Position numbers and translations under genes: made by a program. Positions 1-11,600 of a stretch of DNA of 64,000 bases are shown one piece after another. The stretch comes from Dipylidium caninum (taxonomy: Eukaryota; Platyhelminthes; Cestoda; Cyclophyllidea; Dipylidiidae), in assembly GCA_017562135.1 (NCBI GenBank), contig QEYB01001446.1:186001-250000 (forward strand), written 5' to 3'. Under the pieces are notes generated by a model. It was not told the DNA's origin and did no database searches. It worked only from the letters and a program-made list of their open reading frames with translations. The first letter of the stretch is position 1; each line of letters opens with the position of its first letter.

Positions 1-2685
1 TGTGGGAGGAAATTGCAACGAATTGCGTTTAATGGCCACTGGAGGTTCAGGGCTTTTTCGTCGGCTTCGAAAGCACTCGAGGAGATTGGGATTCAGGCAT
101 CGCGAACCACACGGGAATGTGCCTATACTTCATCGGCCATTCTCCTCCCCTTTGAAGCACGTCTTTCTTAAACATCCTTCATTTTGCCGTTAATCTAAAT
201 GTCTCAGTTCACGCTTTCCACTTAGCAAATATTCCGCGAAATTTTCCGATGAAAATACAAGAAGTGCCGCAATTTTGGCACTCAATAAGGAGTCTTGGTT
301 ATCCTTCCACTCTGCGATTGGGAAATGTCCGCGTTAGTACCTGAACTCGGGTAAGAATGGCATCTTGACAAGATGTCGAATGAAACAATAATCGGAGCAA
401 AAGGCGTATAAGAAAGAGCGGCATCCTTCAACATTGTTGCGAACTTCTTTCTCTTAACTTAGTCGATCTCATTGTCTTCGAGAAGCGATATCACGCTCCT
501 GGCAGTGAAGAGCACTTTTTAATCTACAAAAACACTTTGCAGAGAAAAATCTGACTTATGGTGTCCGCTGTGAGAGTGGCGAGGCTTCAAGTGCATCGAA
601 CAACACCTCCACACTTGCAGAACTGCTTCACCCATCCACGCACACACACAAACGAGTCCGTCTGCGCTTTCATTTTACCTTGACTTTAACAAAGAACTCG
701 TCTTCCCTCTCACCGTTAAAAGACACAAATCTACGTCAGGAGTGTGGCCTGTGCCCTGGGCTCTCTCTGCATCAACTACTTTGTCTTTGCGACTCCATAG
801 TCTCCCCGGGAAGAATTATTTGCGTCAGAAGGGCTGGAGGGCAGCGGATACCTGGAGTTATTTCGCGATGTCATGGAATGTAACCAACGTCTATGAATGC
901 AGTTGATGATGTTTGCCGAAGTGGAGGTTGGAGAACTCATTTAGAATGCCGGTCTGGTAGTTTTCGACGTGTCATTTGATCAGGACAGTGAGTTGAACGA
1001 TAAATTTTGAAGAGAAAGTGGCGTGACCATTGGCGATAGATGAGATGTGGCGCTATTTCTTCCATTATTTCCTGACAAGTGCTTTTTTTAGACAGGAGGC
1101 TTTAAGTGACGAGAGAAAATCACCTACAACGTGGAGGGGAATATTTCGTTGAAGGGTCAGAGGAAGCTCATGAAGTTTAATTAAGTCCAGTGCGCACTTT
1201 CACCTTACAAATAACTGTTTTTTTCCATTGTTATAGACATGTCAAGCAGCTAAAACGATGGAATCACACATGATTGCTGCGACGAATTTAATTACTCGCA
1301 TCACTTCGAGTGACAAGATGACTCTCTGACACCGACGCTCTCAGTCTGCTCATTGAAATGTTGATTACAGAGTTTGAATGTATCAATGGAACTGTAATCC
1401 CACCTTGTGCTGCTTTTCTCTTTGGGTGCGACACCCATCGCCACGCCACTTAACGGCTGAAATAGTTTCTCAACTTTTCCATATGTCAGTAAAGAAACAA
1501 AACCTTGAACTGCTTGGGGGAATGATAGAAACGTCAGAAGGGCTAGAACACGAGGCAGCTCCAGTCCTCAGTAAGAATTTCCCGGATCTTGATCGCGTAA
1601 AAATGGTATTAATCTCTGTTAATTTCCCCTCAACTGTGGCCAGATTGAACACTGTTCGCTAAAAAGAGTATCTTCATAAAAGGAAAGAGTGTTTAAAAGT
1701 TGTCACCTCGAAAATGCAGAAAGGGTAAATTGTCCTAGTAAGAAATGAGTTCTATTTAACTTGACCCCTCATAAAATACATTAACGAGAGTGCTTTCGCC
1801 GATGTCTATACGAGTGCACACAAACTGTTCTTTTTCTAAATTTTATCGCAGTCGAGTTCATTTAGCTTGCTTCGATCGAATTGATGGTACTGGGAGTTAA
1901 CATCGTATAGTGAATGTTAATGAGGATTTGGTCCAATTTCTTTATACAAATAAACTGCAGTTTGAGCAACAGATAATGTAGTTATTAACAATTTAGGCTT
2001 GTTTTTTAGTTGTATAAATCAGGGCAAATAATATGATCGAAATACCAACAATTATATAGAAGTAAGATGATAGATCACCTGAGAAATTAGTTGAAAGATT
2101 AGATATTAAATTTCGTGACAACTCTCCCACACTGGCCTTACGAAAGCACTATGTAGTTTGTAATTGAATGAACTTTAATGTATGATCAACGGAGACGAAT
2201 TAATCTGGAAGAATGTTTCGACGGCGGATCTATTAATGAACAATGTGTAAAACATTTATAGAAAAAAAACAATTTCAGCTGCGGTGTAATTGTGTATTAA
2301 CATGAGATACAAAAGTATGCATTGATAACTTTAAGTGTTATTAATGTTGCATATTGTGGGAGAAATTTTTACCGCTGCTGATATTAGAGAAAAACTAATT
2401 GGTCCGCTCCCCATTGGTTAGTGTGCACGTGGCTGGTGTGCGTAGGATATTCACGTGTGCCAAATGACAATGGGTCACGCTATAAAAAAAGTAAGAAATC
2501 TTCTTGTTAAAACCTCTACACCAATGTACTTTCTGACGTAAACCGGTATTGCAATGCAAGGCTTAGCGTTGTAGTTTTCCTTTTCCTGTGACGGTTGATG
2601 TCATTTGCTCTCTAGCACTGGTGACTTGCGTGCAACCGTTCGTTTTAGGACAGAAACACCAACAAATCGGTAAAATTCGGTTCAG
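1..2685. other. Region upstream of PUM3, no gene recognised
   Basis: No open frame here resembles a known protein. The longest frames (for example 1378-1662 +) are under 100 codons, lack flanking splice signals that join to anything, and show no recognisable domain. The sequence becomes AT-rich towards 1.7-2.4 kb. It may hold the PUM3 promoter or the flank of an upstream gene. Confidence 0.5.
2481..2487 (+). promoter_or_regulatory. Possible TATA box upstream of PUM3
   Basis: A TATAAAA heptamer lies about 200 bases before the proposed PUM3 start codon at 2686. The position is compatible with a core promoter if the 5' UTR is long. No transcription start evidence is available, and such heptamers occur by chance in AT-rich DNA. 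Confidence 0.2.
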
Positions 2686-5600
2686 ATGGAGGTACAACAA
2701 TTGTTATTATATGATATGTGAAAATTTAGAATCTCTGCCTAACAAACCCGGCTCAGAGTTGGTACGTTGCTCTCTCGATGGCTTCCGTCAATATTCTTGT
2801 TTCATTGTTTTCTCTAAAATAGCCGCTTAAAGGGATCTTGAAGAAAAGCAGTAATGTAGCAAAATCCAAGACAGGTACTGCTATAAACCCTTAAATAAGG
2901 TTTTAGTTATTGTGTATTTTAACTTGCGCTTTTCATCTTTAAGGCAAGCCAAAGCACAAACAGAATAAGGCGAAGTATCCTTTCACAAAAGTAAGTATTT
3001 CTTCGTAGATTCCGCTGTTGATTTTAAACGTAACATTTTCTGTTCATTTCAGGTTGATGACGCAACATTACCAGAAAACCAGCGTGGGGTATCTTTCATT
3101 CTCTCCTTTTTTAATGTACCCTCTAGGATCTTCTAGCAAAAAACAACCGTAAAGGGAAAAAAATACTCGGCGTATGTGGGCTTTTATTATTAACTACTAT
3201 GTTCTGGTCTAAACCTGTTCTTTACTTAATTCTCTTTCCTTTAGGGGAAAACGGTAAAACGTGAGTGAATTCGTCTGTTTATTCTTGTGTTTCGCACTCT
3301 TTTCCGCTCACTGTGATATGCTCAGTTTTCATACGCAATTTTTTGTCAGTATATTGGACGAATATCAATATACCTCCCTCTCGGTTACTTTCATTTACGG
3401 CTTACCGTTACATCGTTTTTGGAGGTTGATTTTCTGTGAATAGATAATGTTTTTTTTAGTATTTAATTTGGAATTTCTTCTGGAAAATTATGACTGAAAT
3501 TTCTAATACTACTATTCTGGAGGAGATACAATTTTAGGTTTATCCATTTAACTTTAATATTGAAAGCTTTCAGAATATAACGTTGATTATAACTTACATT
3601 CGTTCAAATTGGAGTTCTGCCGTATATTTTATTATATCCACCTTAATAAAGATAAAATTTTGTCACATCAGGTTCTCCAACCTGAAGCGCCTTGAAACCC
3701 ATCTCAGTACCTAGTCAGAGTATATAGTTTAACTAAACCCTTTTTGGTAACACAGGCTCCTACTCGAAAAAAGAGCTCCGCCAAATGCGTCTTAATTCTA
3801 AGAAGCATGGAGATGTGGTGCGCACTTTGATCACTGACTGGGAAATGCTACGTCACCACGATACGAAGGCGGAGGAGAAGCACAAACTCGTAGAAAGGAT
3901 GCTTGTGGTTTCTAAGGTGAGTCCCATAGAATTAGTCCTTCATTGTCGGTACATTTTGGAGCTTAATAATCGTGAATATTTACTCGTTCTTTCATCGTCT
4001 TATGAGATGATTTGTTATATACATCTTAATATAACTAACGTCATTTAATATGGTGTCAAAATCTTGTATTTAGTTTTGAAAATCAAACAATTCATGCTTT
4101 GTCAAATCGGGTTGACGACCCGATACTTTAAATCCACCAAGTTAGTTGAATAGCCCGTCAGTTTCTTATATTAGCAGCCCATCTGTGTCGTAATAGAATT
4201 GTCCCCCATTACAAGCCTTCTCATGTCCTTAAAGTTATCCTTATCCCTCAGGAAAAATTGAACGAACTTAGTCGAGCACGGGACACCTCGCGCATCGTTG
4301 AGTCCATGTTAAAGTTGGGCACGGAAGCGCAGCGATGGACCATCTTCGCGGAGTTGAGGGAAGGTCTACGTGCCCTTTCCATGTCCCAATACGGCAAACA
4401 CGTGGTGCTTAAGCTCATTACTTATGGCGTCAAGGAGTATCGGCTAGAACTTTTCAAGGTACATTTGTCAACTACTATAATGGGAAAAGGGGACATTTGC
4501 GATGATGGTAGACGGGGACTTAAAAACCCTAATTTGCGGAGACTTCTCGCAAATTACTTTGTTTCCGTTTTGCGACAAGTGAAAACTCTACCCTAGAAAA
4601 TTAATAATTTAAGTATGCTACCGAGATAGAAACTCTACCATCTCAGCTCTACTACTGGACAATCACGGCTGCGTTGTTTACGAAGTATTATTAGACGGGG
4701 ACTGGTCTCTAACCTTAAAACTATTGGTATTTTAAACACTTCAATGATTATAATTCACCGTGGAGTTAGTCGCCGAAAATTATTACCTTAAGTCCCGAAA
4801 GACAAAGTGGTTAAAATTGAGAAGCATGTTTGATTATTATCGTTTCAGCTCTTTCGCGGAACATGTAGTGAAGCTGCTGCGACACAAGCACTCAGCAGAG
4901 GTTGTGGAAATACTCTATAACGACTACGCAAATGCATCACAACGGGCTCTCATCCTCCAGGAGGTCTACACTTGTCATTTTGCAGCACAAGTCACTGCTA
5001 ACAGCATCCGCAGTCTTCAGCAAGCCATTGACCTAAATCCCGATAAACGGAATACCATTTTGGCCAATCTCAATGGTCTTCTTGTCACTATGATCTCGAA
5101 GTAAGAATGAGCGTTCTTCGTCTATTTTGAATGTTCTTTAACATAGTAATGTTAAACGTTCGAATAACTTTGATGAGGATGGGTGGATTTTTGTGCCCTG
5201 GCCATTGTTTTGGTCTGTGGGCAGGTAGGGTTACCTTCTGGGTCTTTTTTTAGTTGTGAACTGGTGGCTGAGGTTTTTGCCAAGCTTTTCTTATTTACTC
5301 CTTTTGCTGTCCCTTCACCCCACTTCACAGGATGGCGACTTGATTTCACGTTACTTCAAGAGCTTGAAGAGTTTTATTTTTTTCAAATATACACAAATTA
5401 TTATGTACTTGGGCAAGTGTCGAGTTTTAGAGCTTCTATAATGCTTTAGTAACTTGTCAAGGGGTGATAGGTGTCGATTTTATAATTGATTCGACTCCGT
5501 AACGTTTACTCTACCTTGTCAACCATCTATCTCCACTGTTTAGCCTCATTATCGAGATTTAGTCGGTTTTTTGTATGGGAAATCACTTTAATTAATCATT

Positions 5601-8600
5601 ATAGGTTATTAGCGTCTTTCCTAAAATCAAATTTGTATTTGTTTAGGATTAAAAGTCCTCTGCCACGTTCTGTCGCCGTCAATTATTGTGAGTAATGGCA
5701 GCACGATGTTAGTGAGGCGAGTGGTTCGAATTGGCTAATAGTTTGTAGCCTAGATTTTGGCGATTCCGCATCTATGGAGTAGATTTGTAGCTCTTTCCAA
5801 AGTACCTCACGTCACTAACTGCTCTCCTTTCTCTTTCCCTCCTACTTTGGTTCCATCCTCATTTCCTTATTATGGCCCTTCCCTGAATTTTGTGCTTGCT
5901 CTTAACAACTGCTACATTCCTTTTTTTCGAAAATGCGGAGTCCCAAATAGGTTAGATGCCCTTGACTACTTACTGTAACATTTTACGAATGTCCCGTCTT
6001 CCGCTTCGTCGCCTAATTTTTCCTCCATTCCCCACTCATAAGACTGGCAAGTGTCAATATTCCTCACATTTATGAACATTTGAGATCTATTTTTGTTCTC
6101 AAGAAATTATCTAAGTTGTCACGATAATGGCTTTCCAACATTCACCTGGAATCGGGAAGGTCTTTTGGCATTACTGGGAAAATTGATGTATCCGAGTGAT
6201 TCTGGCTGAGTCTGAAAAGTAGAGTGCTTTTAGATAAAGCATTCCCGAAATGGACTTAGAACCTCAAGAGTTTTAGGCATAGTTTCGGACAATAGAAGGA
6301 TTTCTTTTTCTTGAAGCTTTGTTTGACAGATTAAGTTTTGTACAAGCTGCCTAGATTTTGGAATCGGGTATTTTAGACTCAATTTCCACTTCAGGGGTCT
6401 CATGCGCCTGAGTATTGTCCAACACCTCCTGCTGGAATATCTTACGATCATGCTGCGATCCTCTGATCTCCTCAAGCTCCAGTCAACTGCTCCCCCTCCT
6501 GTTGAAACGACGAAGCTCGTTCACGAGGAGACGGAACCTCGCGTAGAGGAGACGCCAGCACCGCGTCGCGAGGAAAGTCTCTCCGTGTTGGTCGAGGCAA
6601 TCCTTGAAATCGGTGTTGTCTCGATGTTGCACACCCGTGAAGGTGTGAAGGCCGCCTTAGCACTCCTCTGGATTTGTCCCCCGAAGGAGCGCAAGACCTT
6701 AATCAAATCCCTAAAAACCTGTATAGTTTCTATCGCTGAAAACGAACAGGGACATATCTTCTTAATGGGTTTATTAGATGCTGTGGATGATACAACGTTA
6801 TTGGCTAAGACGGTTGTGAAGGTGAGTCGTGAGTCTTTTTAAAATTTCAATGCTGCAATGTCTACATACTCATGATTTAAATCGCTCGAACGAGACCTAT
6901 CCTGGAAAATGAGTTCGTTATCTGTTTCCTGAAATCAAGGTGGTTTCAGAAATCTTTAGCTTTTTCGATTTTGCTATTAGGTCGGAAACTGTAAAACTCG
7001 CGTTTTGTCTAACCTACGTTTAGCTGCGACTAAAAATGGTAAATTGTAATGTGCGCCCGAAATTTTTATTTATAAAATCTGTTATCTTCACCCTACTCAT
7101 TTCGTAAAAATTTTCCGTAATTGTATCCCATTTTTATTTTATACCTCGTCTGAACCAGATGGCCACAAAACTGAATTCACATCTACTTTTCCGTACGAGT
7201 TCAAAATGAATCATGCGCAGCTCAACAGGCTTCGAGAAATTTTAATGGGGCATTCGGAGACAGTTTTAATAGTGGAAAAAGGTACTTGATACTGGTTTTG
7301 GTAATTTGAGCATTGCCAAGGAGCTTTGAAGAAGACCACCAGCCCATGTCGAGACCGAGGAGGCATGGGCTAAACTACGTCTGTGATAAAAAAATGTATT
7401 GCGTATAAAAAGTGGAAAAGAGAAATGGACTCATGTGTGCACATTTTCACCCTTTCCACTGCAACACACGCTTGTCGACCAAATGAAAAAATGCTCGAAT
7501 GTTAGTGCCAAACATTCATTTTTGGTGATTTGAGTATCGTCAAGGCGCCTTGAGGGGGGTCACCGGCTCATGTTGACAAGGCGGAGAAATTAAGAATGAC
7601 GGCTGTGGAGTCCCGATCCGCACCTAACTAGCCGTGACGTGCACTTCCGCCTAAAACAAGTAGGAGGTGGCCATCAACACGGTTACGGCTGTTAGAAAAA
7701 AACTGCGTACAATAAATGATAAAGATTATGTAGCGGATTCATGTATGAACAACTGGCGCAACTGCAGAGGATGGAGCGGCCGTGTCAGGAGCGAGTGCGC
7801 ATCTCCGTTGCTCCCTTCGCAATACGCGGTGTGCCTTTGTTTTTGCCCCAAATCATTACTGCTGATGAAAAGGGGATTTTGTATGATGACGGGAAGCGGC
7901 ACACCCCTAAGGCGAAATGCTATCAACCAAAAAAGGTAATGGTTAGCAAAGAGTGATCATCCAGTGCTCTTTCCTGCCGCCATTAGGCGGAACCGTAATA
8001 GCAGCGCAGTCCTCCCCTTGTCATGCGTGAGGAGAAACTTGTGGAGAAAAAAAGAACAAACAACATTTTTCAGTAGGCACCGCGCAATATTACTGGGGTT
8101 ATTGCCTTTTTTGTAGATTACGAATCATTTTTAAGACATATAAGAGGCACAATAGCCGAAATGTTATTATAAAGGACTTTGAATACTTTACTAATCACAC
8201 GAACAAATTGTTTCTTCAAAAAGGTGTATGTGACATCTCCACTCGTTGGCAGAAAGTCGTAGATGTCAGTGGAAATTATTTCCATTGAATGTAATAAAAA
8301 CTGCGAAAAGCTTCGCTTTTTATTCCCTACTCATATTCAACGCCTCTTTCATAGTTTCCAACGCAGTGTTTGAGTCTGATCGTTTTGCGAATAGCATTTC
8401 CATTTTAGAGTTTCCTTAACCTGTCATTATGAGCCATTTTTTTTATTAAAATCAGGTTATGTTTTTACTAAGTCCTTTTTTGTTGACCACCAGAATTCCT
8501 ATCCCCAATGCCACCTTACGTCGGCTATTCATAAACAATCTCCACTCGTAGGAAATGCGAACCTATTTTAAGTGGACTTCCAAAACCTGTTTTAGAACAG

Positions 8601-11600
8601 ACTTTTGAGCAACCTAGACCTGTTTTTATTCATAACAATGAGGTATTTTTTTGCTAATTACACCTTAACTGTTCTTTATGAGTTTCCCATCGAGAATTCG
8701 TTCCCTTTTTTATCTGATGGAGAAATTTTCTTCAGTCTGATCATCTGCGAAATACCTCTTAACTCCCTTGTGTCAAGCCGGTCACCTCGATCTTTTTTAG
8801 CATAGACCGCGTAACCTATTACGGCGCTTAAAACTTGCCACCTCGTCTCGAATTTTGCATGAAATCGTTCAACTAACTTCTATTCCTTCGAATCCTTCCT
8901 TGCTTTTGGACGATTGTACCGAACTCGGGTTCAAGTTAGACTGTTCAGTGTGAGGAATTGTTTCGACAGCATTCCCTTTGAAGACTGCAACTTTATTCAC
9001 CGAAAGGCATGATTATTTCTCACCAACGGTTATATACCTAACAAAGCCATCACAGTTGACTTTTTTTTTCCTTCCCTGTGTTTGCCTGTCACGAACACGG
9101 CTTTTTTCGCAAATGTGTTGCCGTCGGTACCGAATAATTCTCGCAATTTATGCCGAGTTAAAGATCGAGTGCCTGTGATATTTCACAATTGCAATACCCT
9201 TCGGGCAGTTGGGCGGAAAACCTAAAAGTCTACCAACTTATCCTCATCTTCCTTTTCCTCGAATCTGAAAGTTGAGTGGGTCGAACGCTCTTTCGAGTGA
9301 AGATTCAACAAATTAATCGAGCACTTGCACTACTGCTCACCTCTCCGTGTTGTCTTTTAGGAATTGTTGGACGATTTGGAGGACGTGGTTTCGCATCCGC
9401 ACTCACGTAAGGTTCTCCTCTACGCACTGACGCCCCGGGACCCGCGCCACTTCGCGCCCGACCTGATCTCCGCCTGCATAGTGGGTGGCGACGAGTCGCC
9501 CTTTACCAAGAAGCCCCTCGCTGTTCGGGCTCTTGAACTGCGTTCGCCTGCCGTCGGTCTGTTGCCCGCTCTTCTCCGTCTCGTTGTCGGCTCGACCGAG
9601 ATGGAGGAAGCGTCGGAGGACACCCTCATTCGTCTCTTCGTGGGCAGTGCGGAGCATCCTGTGCCACTGGCGGACAGGGGGCGAGTGGTTCTACTCGGAG
9701 AGATACTAATTAGAAGGTCTGTTGCCTTGCTCTGCCCTTGATCCGAGAAATTATTTTGATTTTATTAACAAAAATCGCGTTTTTGCCACTTGTTCTTCCT
9801 TTACTCGGTTGGCAGATAATTTCCACCATGTTCATCAGCATATCCTGGTATTTTACTCTTGAAAAAGTAAACCACCACGACAAGTAGGTTATTTCGGGAT
9901 TGAGAGAAAGCTTCACCGTTACAACATCGTGTAGGACACAGTTTCACGACTTCCACGTGGTCAGTTGTCGAGGCGCTTGCATCGGTCAGAGAATCACTCG
10001 CGGAATTGTGGCCTTTGTGAAACCATTTAACAGCATTCGGCAACTTCTTTTTTTTCAAATAATGGGCTTACTTCCCACAAATCATAGTTAACTTCTATTC
10101 GTAAAGAATTTGCTTAACGAAAAGTGCTGTGATATCTTTTCTGCAATTCTTACTTCGATGCAGTTAACGGAGACTATCGGAGTTCTCTGTCCCGCCTTCG
10201 TTGACTGTCCGCTGCAATGAGGACGGGTTTTCTCTCGCCTCACTCTACCAACGGTGAAGTCGTTGTCCTGAATGGAATTTTGGTTATAGTTTTAGTCGTA
10301 GTCAACGGGGCGTACGGTGTTTGTCATTCTAGTTTTTAGTGGTTCTTTGTGAGCATCTTCACAATTAACAATGATTTCAATACTCCCAGTGAGAAAGTAA
10401 TGGCTGTCTTCTTTGACATTGAACTCTTAATCTGTGCGAAATTCAAGCTCCGAGGTCTCTCTTCTCTGTGGTGGAATATCTCCTCTAAGCGCTCAAGTCC
10501 TTGCTAGCATTAGCAGCTCTTTTCTGGAGATCATTCCACAAACTTTCCGCTATCCTGTTAAAATGAACACTACCCAATTGTTAGAAATGTACTTGGGGTA
10601 AAATTTCTCCGAGGGATGAAAGATTGGAAACTCCTCTCCACAGTAAACCATGCTTAAGGATTATTTTTAAGAGACCAAGATTTTATTATAATTCAGCTCT
10701 CCCCACGAACTGCAATTCTCCACTGCAACCAGTCACTTTACGCGCACCGGCACCCAGGAGGCCGAGCGGTTGGCTCTTGCTCGACGGAAATCCTCCTCCT
10801 TCCTTGTTGCGGAGGACTTGGCAGAGCTGGAGCAAGCGCGGAAACGCGCTCTCTATCACTTCGTCAAATCGCTGCTGGCACAGGATACCTTCCAGCCCGT
10901 CGGAGTGACAATGTCCTCACGCAGAGTCCCCTTCTCGCCGGAGACCAAACGCATGATACAAATGCGGCGGAGGAAGCGCGCTCTGGTTGCGGTAGAAACG
11001 GAGAGTATCAAGAAACGGAAACCGGTGAGTTGTTTGTCCTGATTTACTCCCCTTTAGGGATGAACAATTTGATACTGCTTGAATTTTATGACAGAATACT
11101 TGTTTCAACGGTAATTAACTACGGTGTTGTGGTAGTTTCGCGTGAGGGGATATCCTCGGTCTGTCAATTTACCCTTTTGGCGTTGAAGCGGTGGTTTTCG
11201 TGGAACTAGAAACATACAATTCTACTTTAACTTCGGCATAATTAGCATTGTTTGGGAAGTCTCTTTCTCTTTTTCTGCTGTGGATACTTACTCTTGGTCG
11301 ATTCACTAGGCTAACTTGGCTAGGCTTTCCAACTTAGGTAAGAGATGGCATCTTTCCCCGCGACTATTGTATTTACTCTTAAATAATCGTTTATTTAACA
11401 AAATATTCAGTCCTTTTTTTCCGTGACCGGTTATTGTATGATATCGCCTCTCCATCTCGAGGCGATTATTTGCCCCATCGGAGTCGCTTTATTTTCACAT
11501 TATTTTCGTAGACAGTGAAAGCTTTTATCACCAGGGATGAGGATGATGATGTGGGAGGTGAGGAAGAGGAGAAACCGACGGTCGAACCGATGAACACCTC

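Larger units (their letters stand above)
6822..9360 (+). other. PUM3 intron between exons 10 and 11, with transposon relic
   Basis: A 2.5-kb intron bounded by GTGAGT and TGTCTTTTAG. It contains the mariner-like fragment at 7741-7956 and a pair of diverged direct repeats (7294-7364 and 7519-7589). The rest, 8000-9360, is AT-rich and shows no gene. Confidence 0.7.

Noticed and set aside
5700..5760. GTGGTTCGAATTGG, checked as a tRNA B box
   Set aside because: No matching A box or cloverleaf arms at tRNA spacing.
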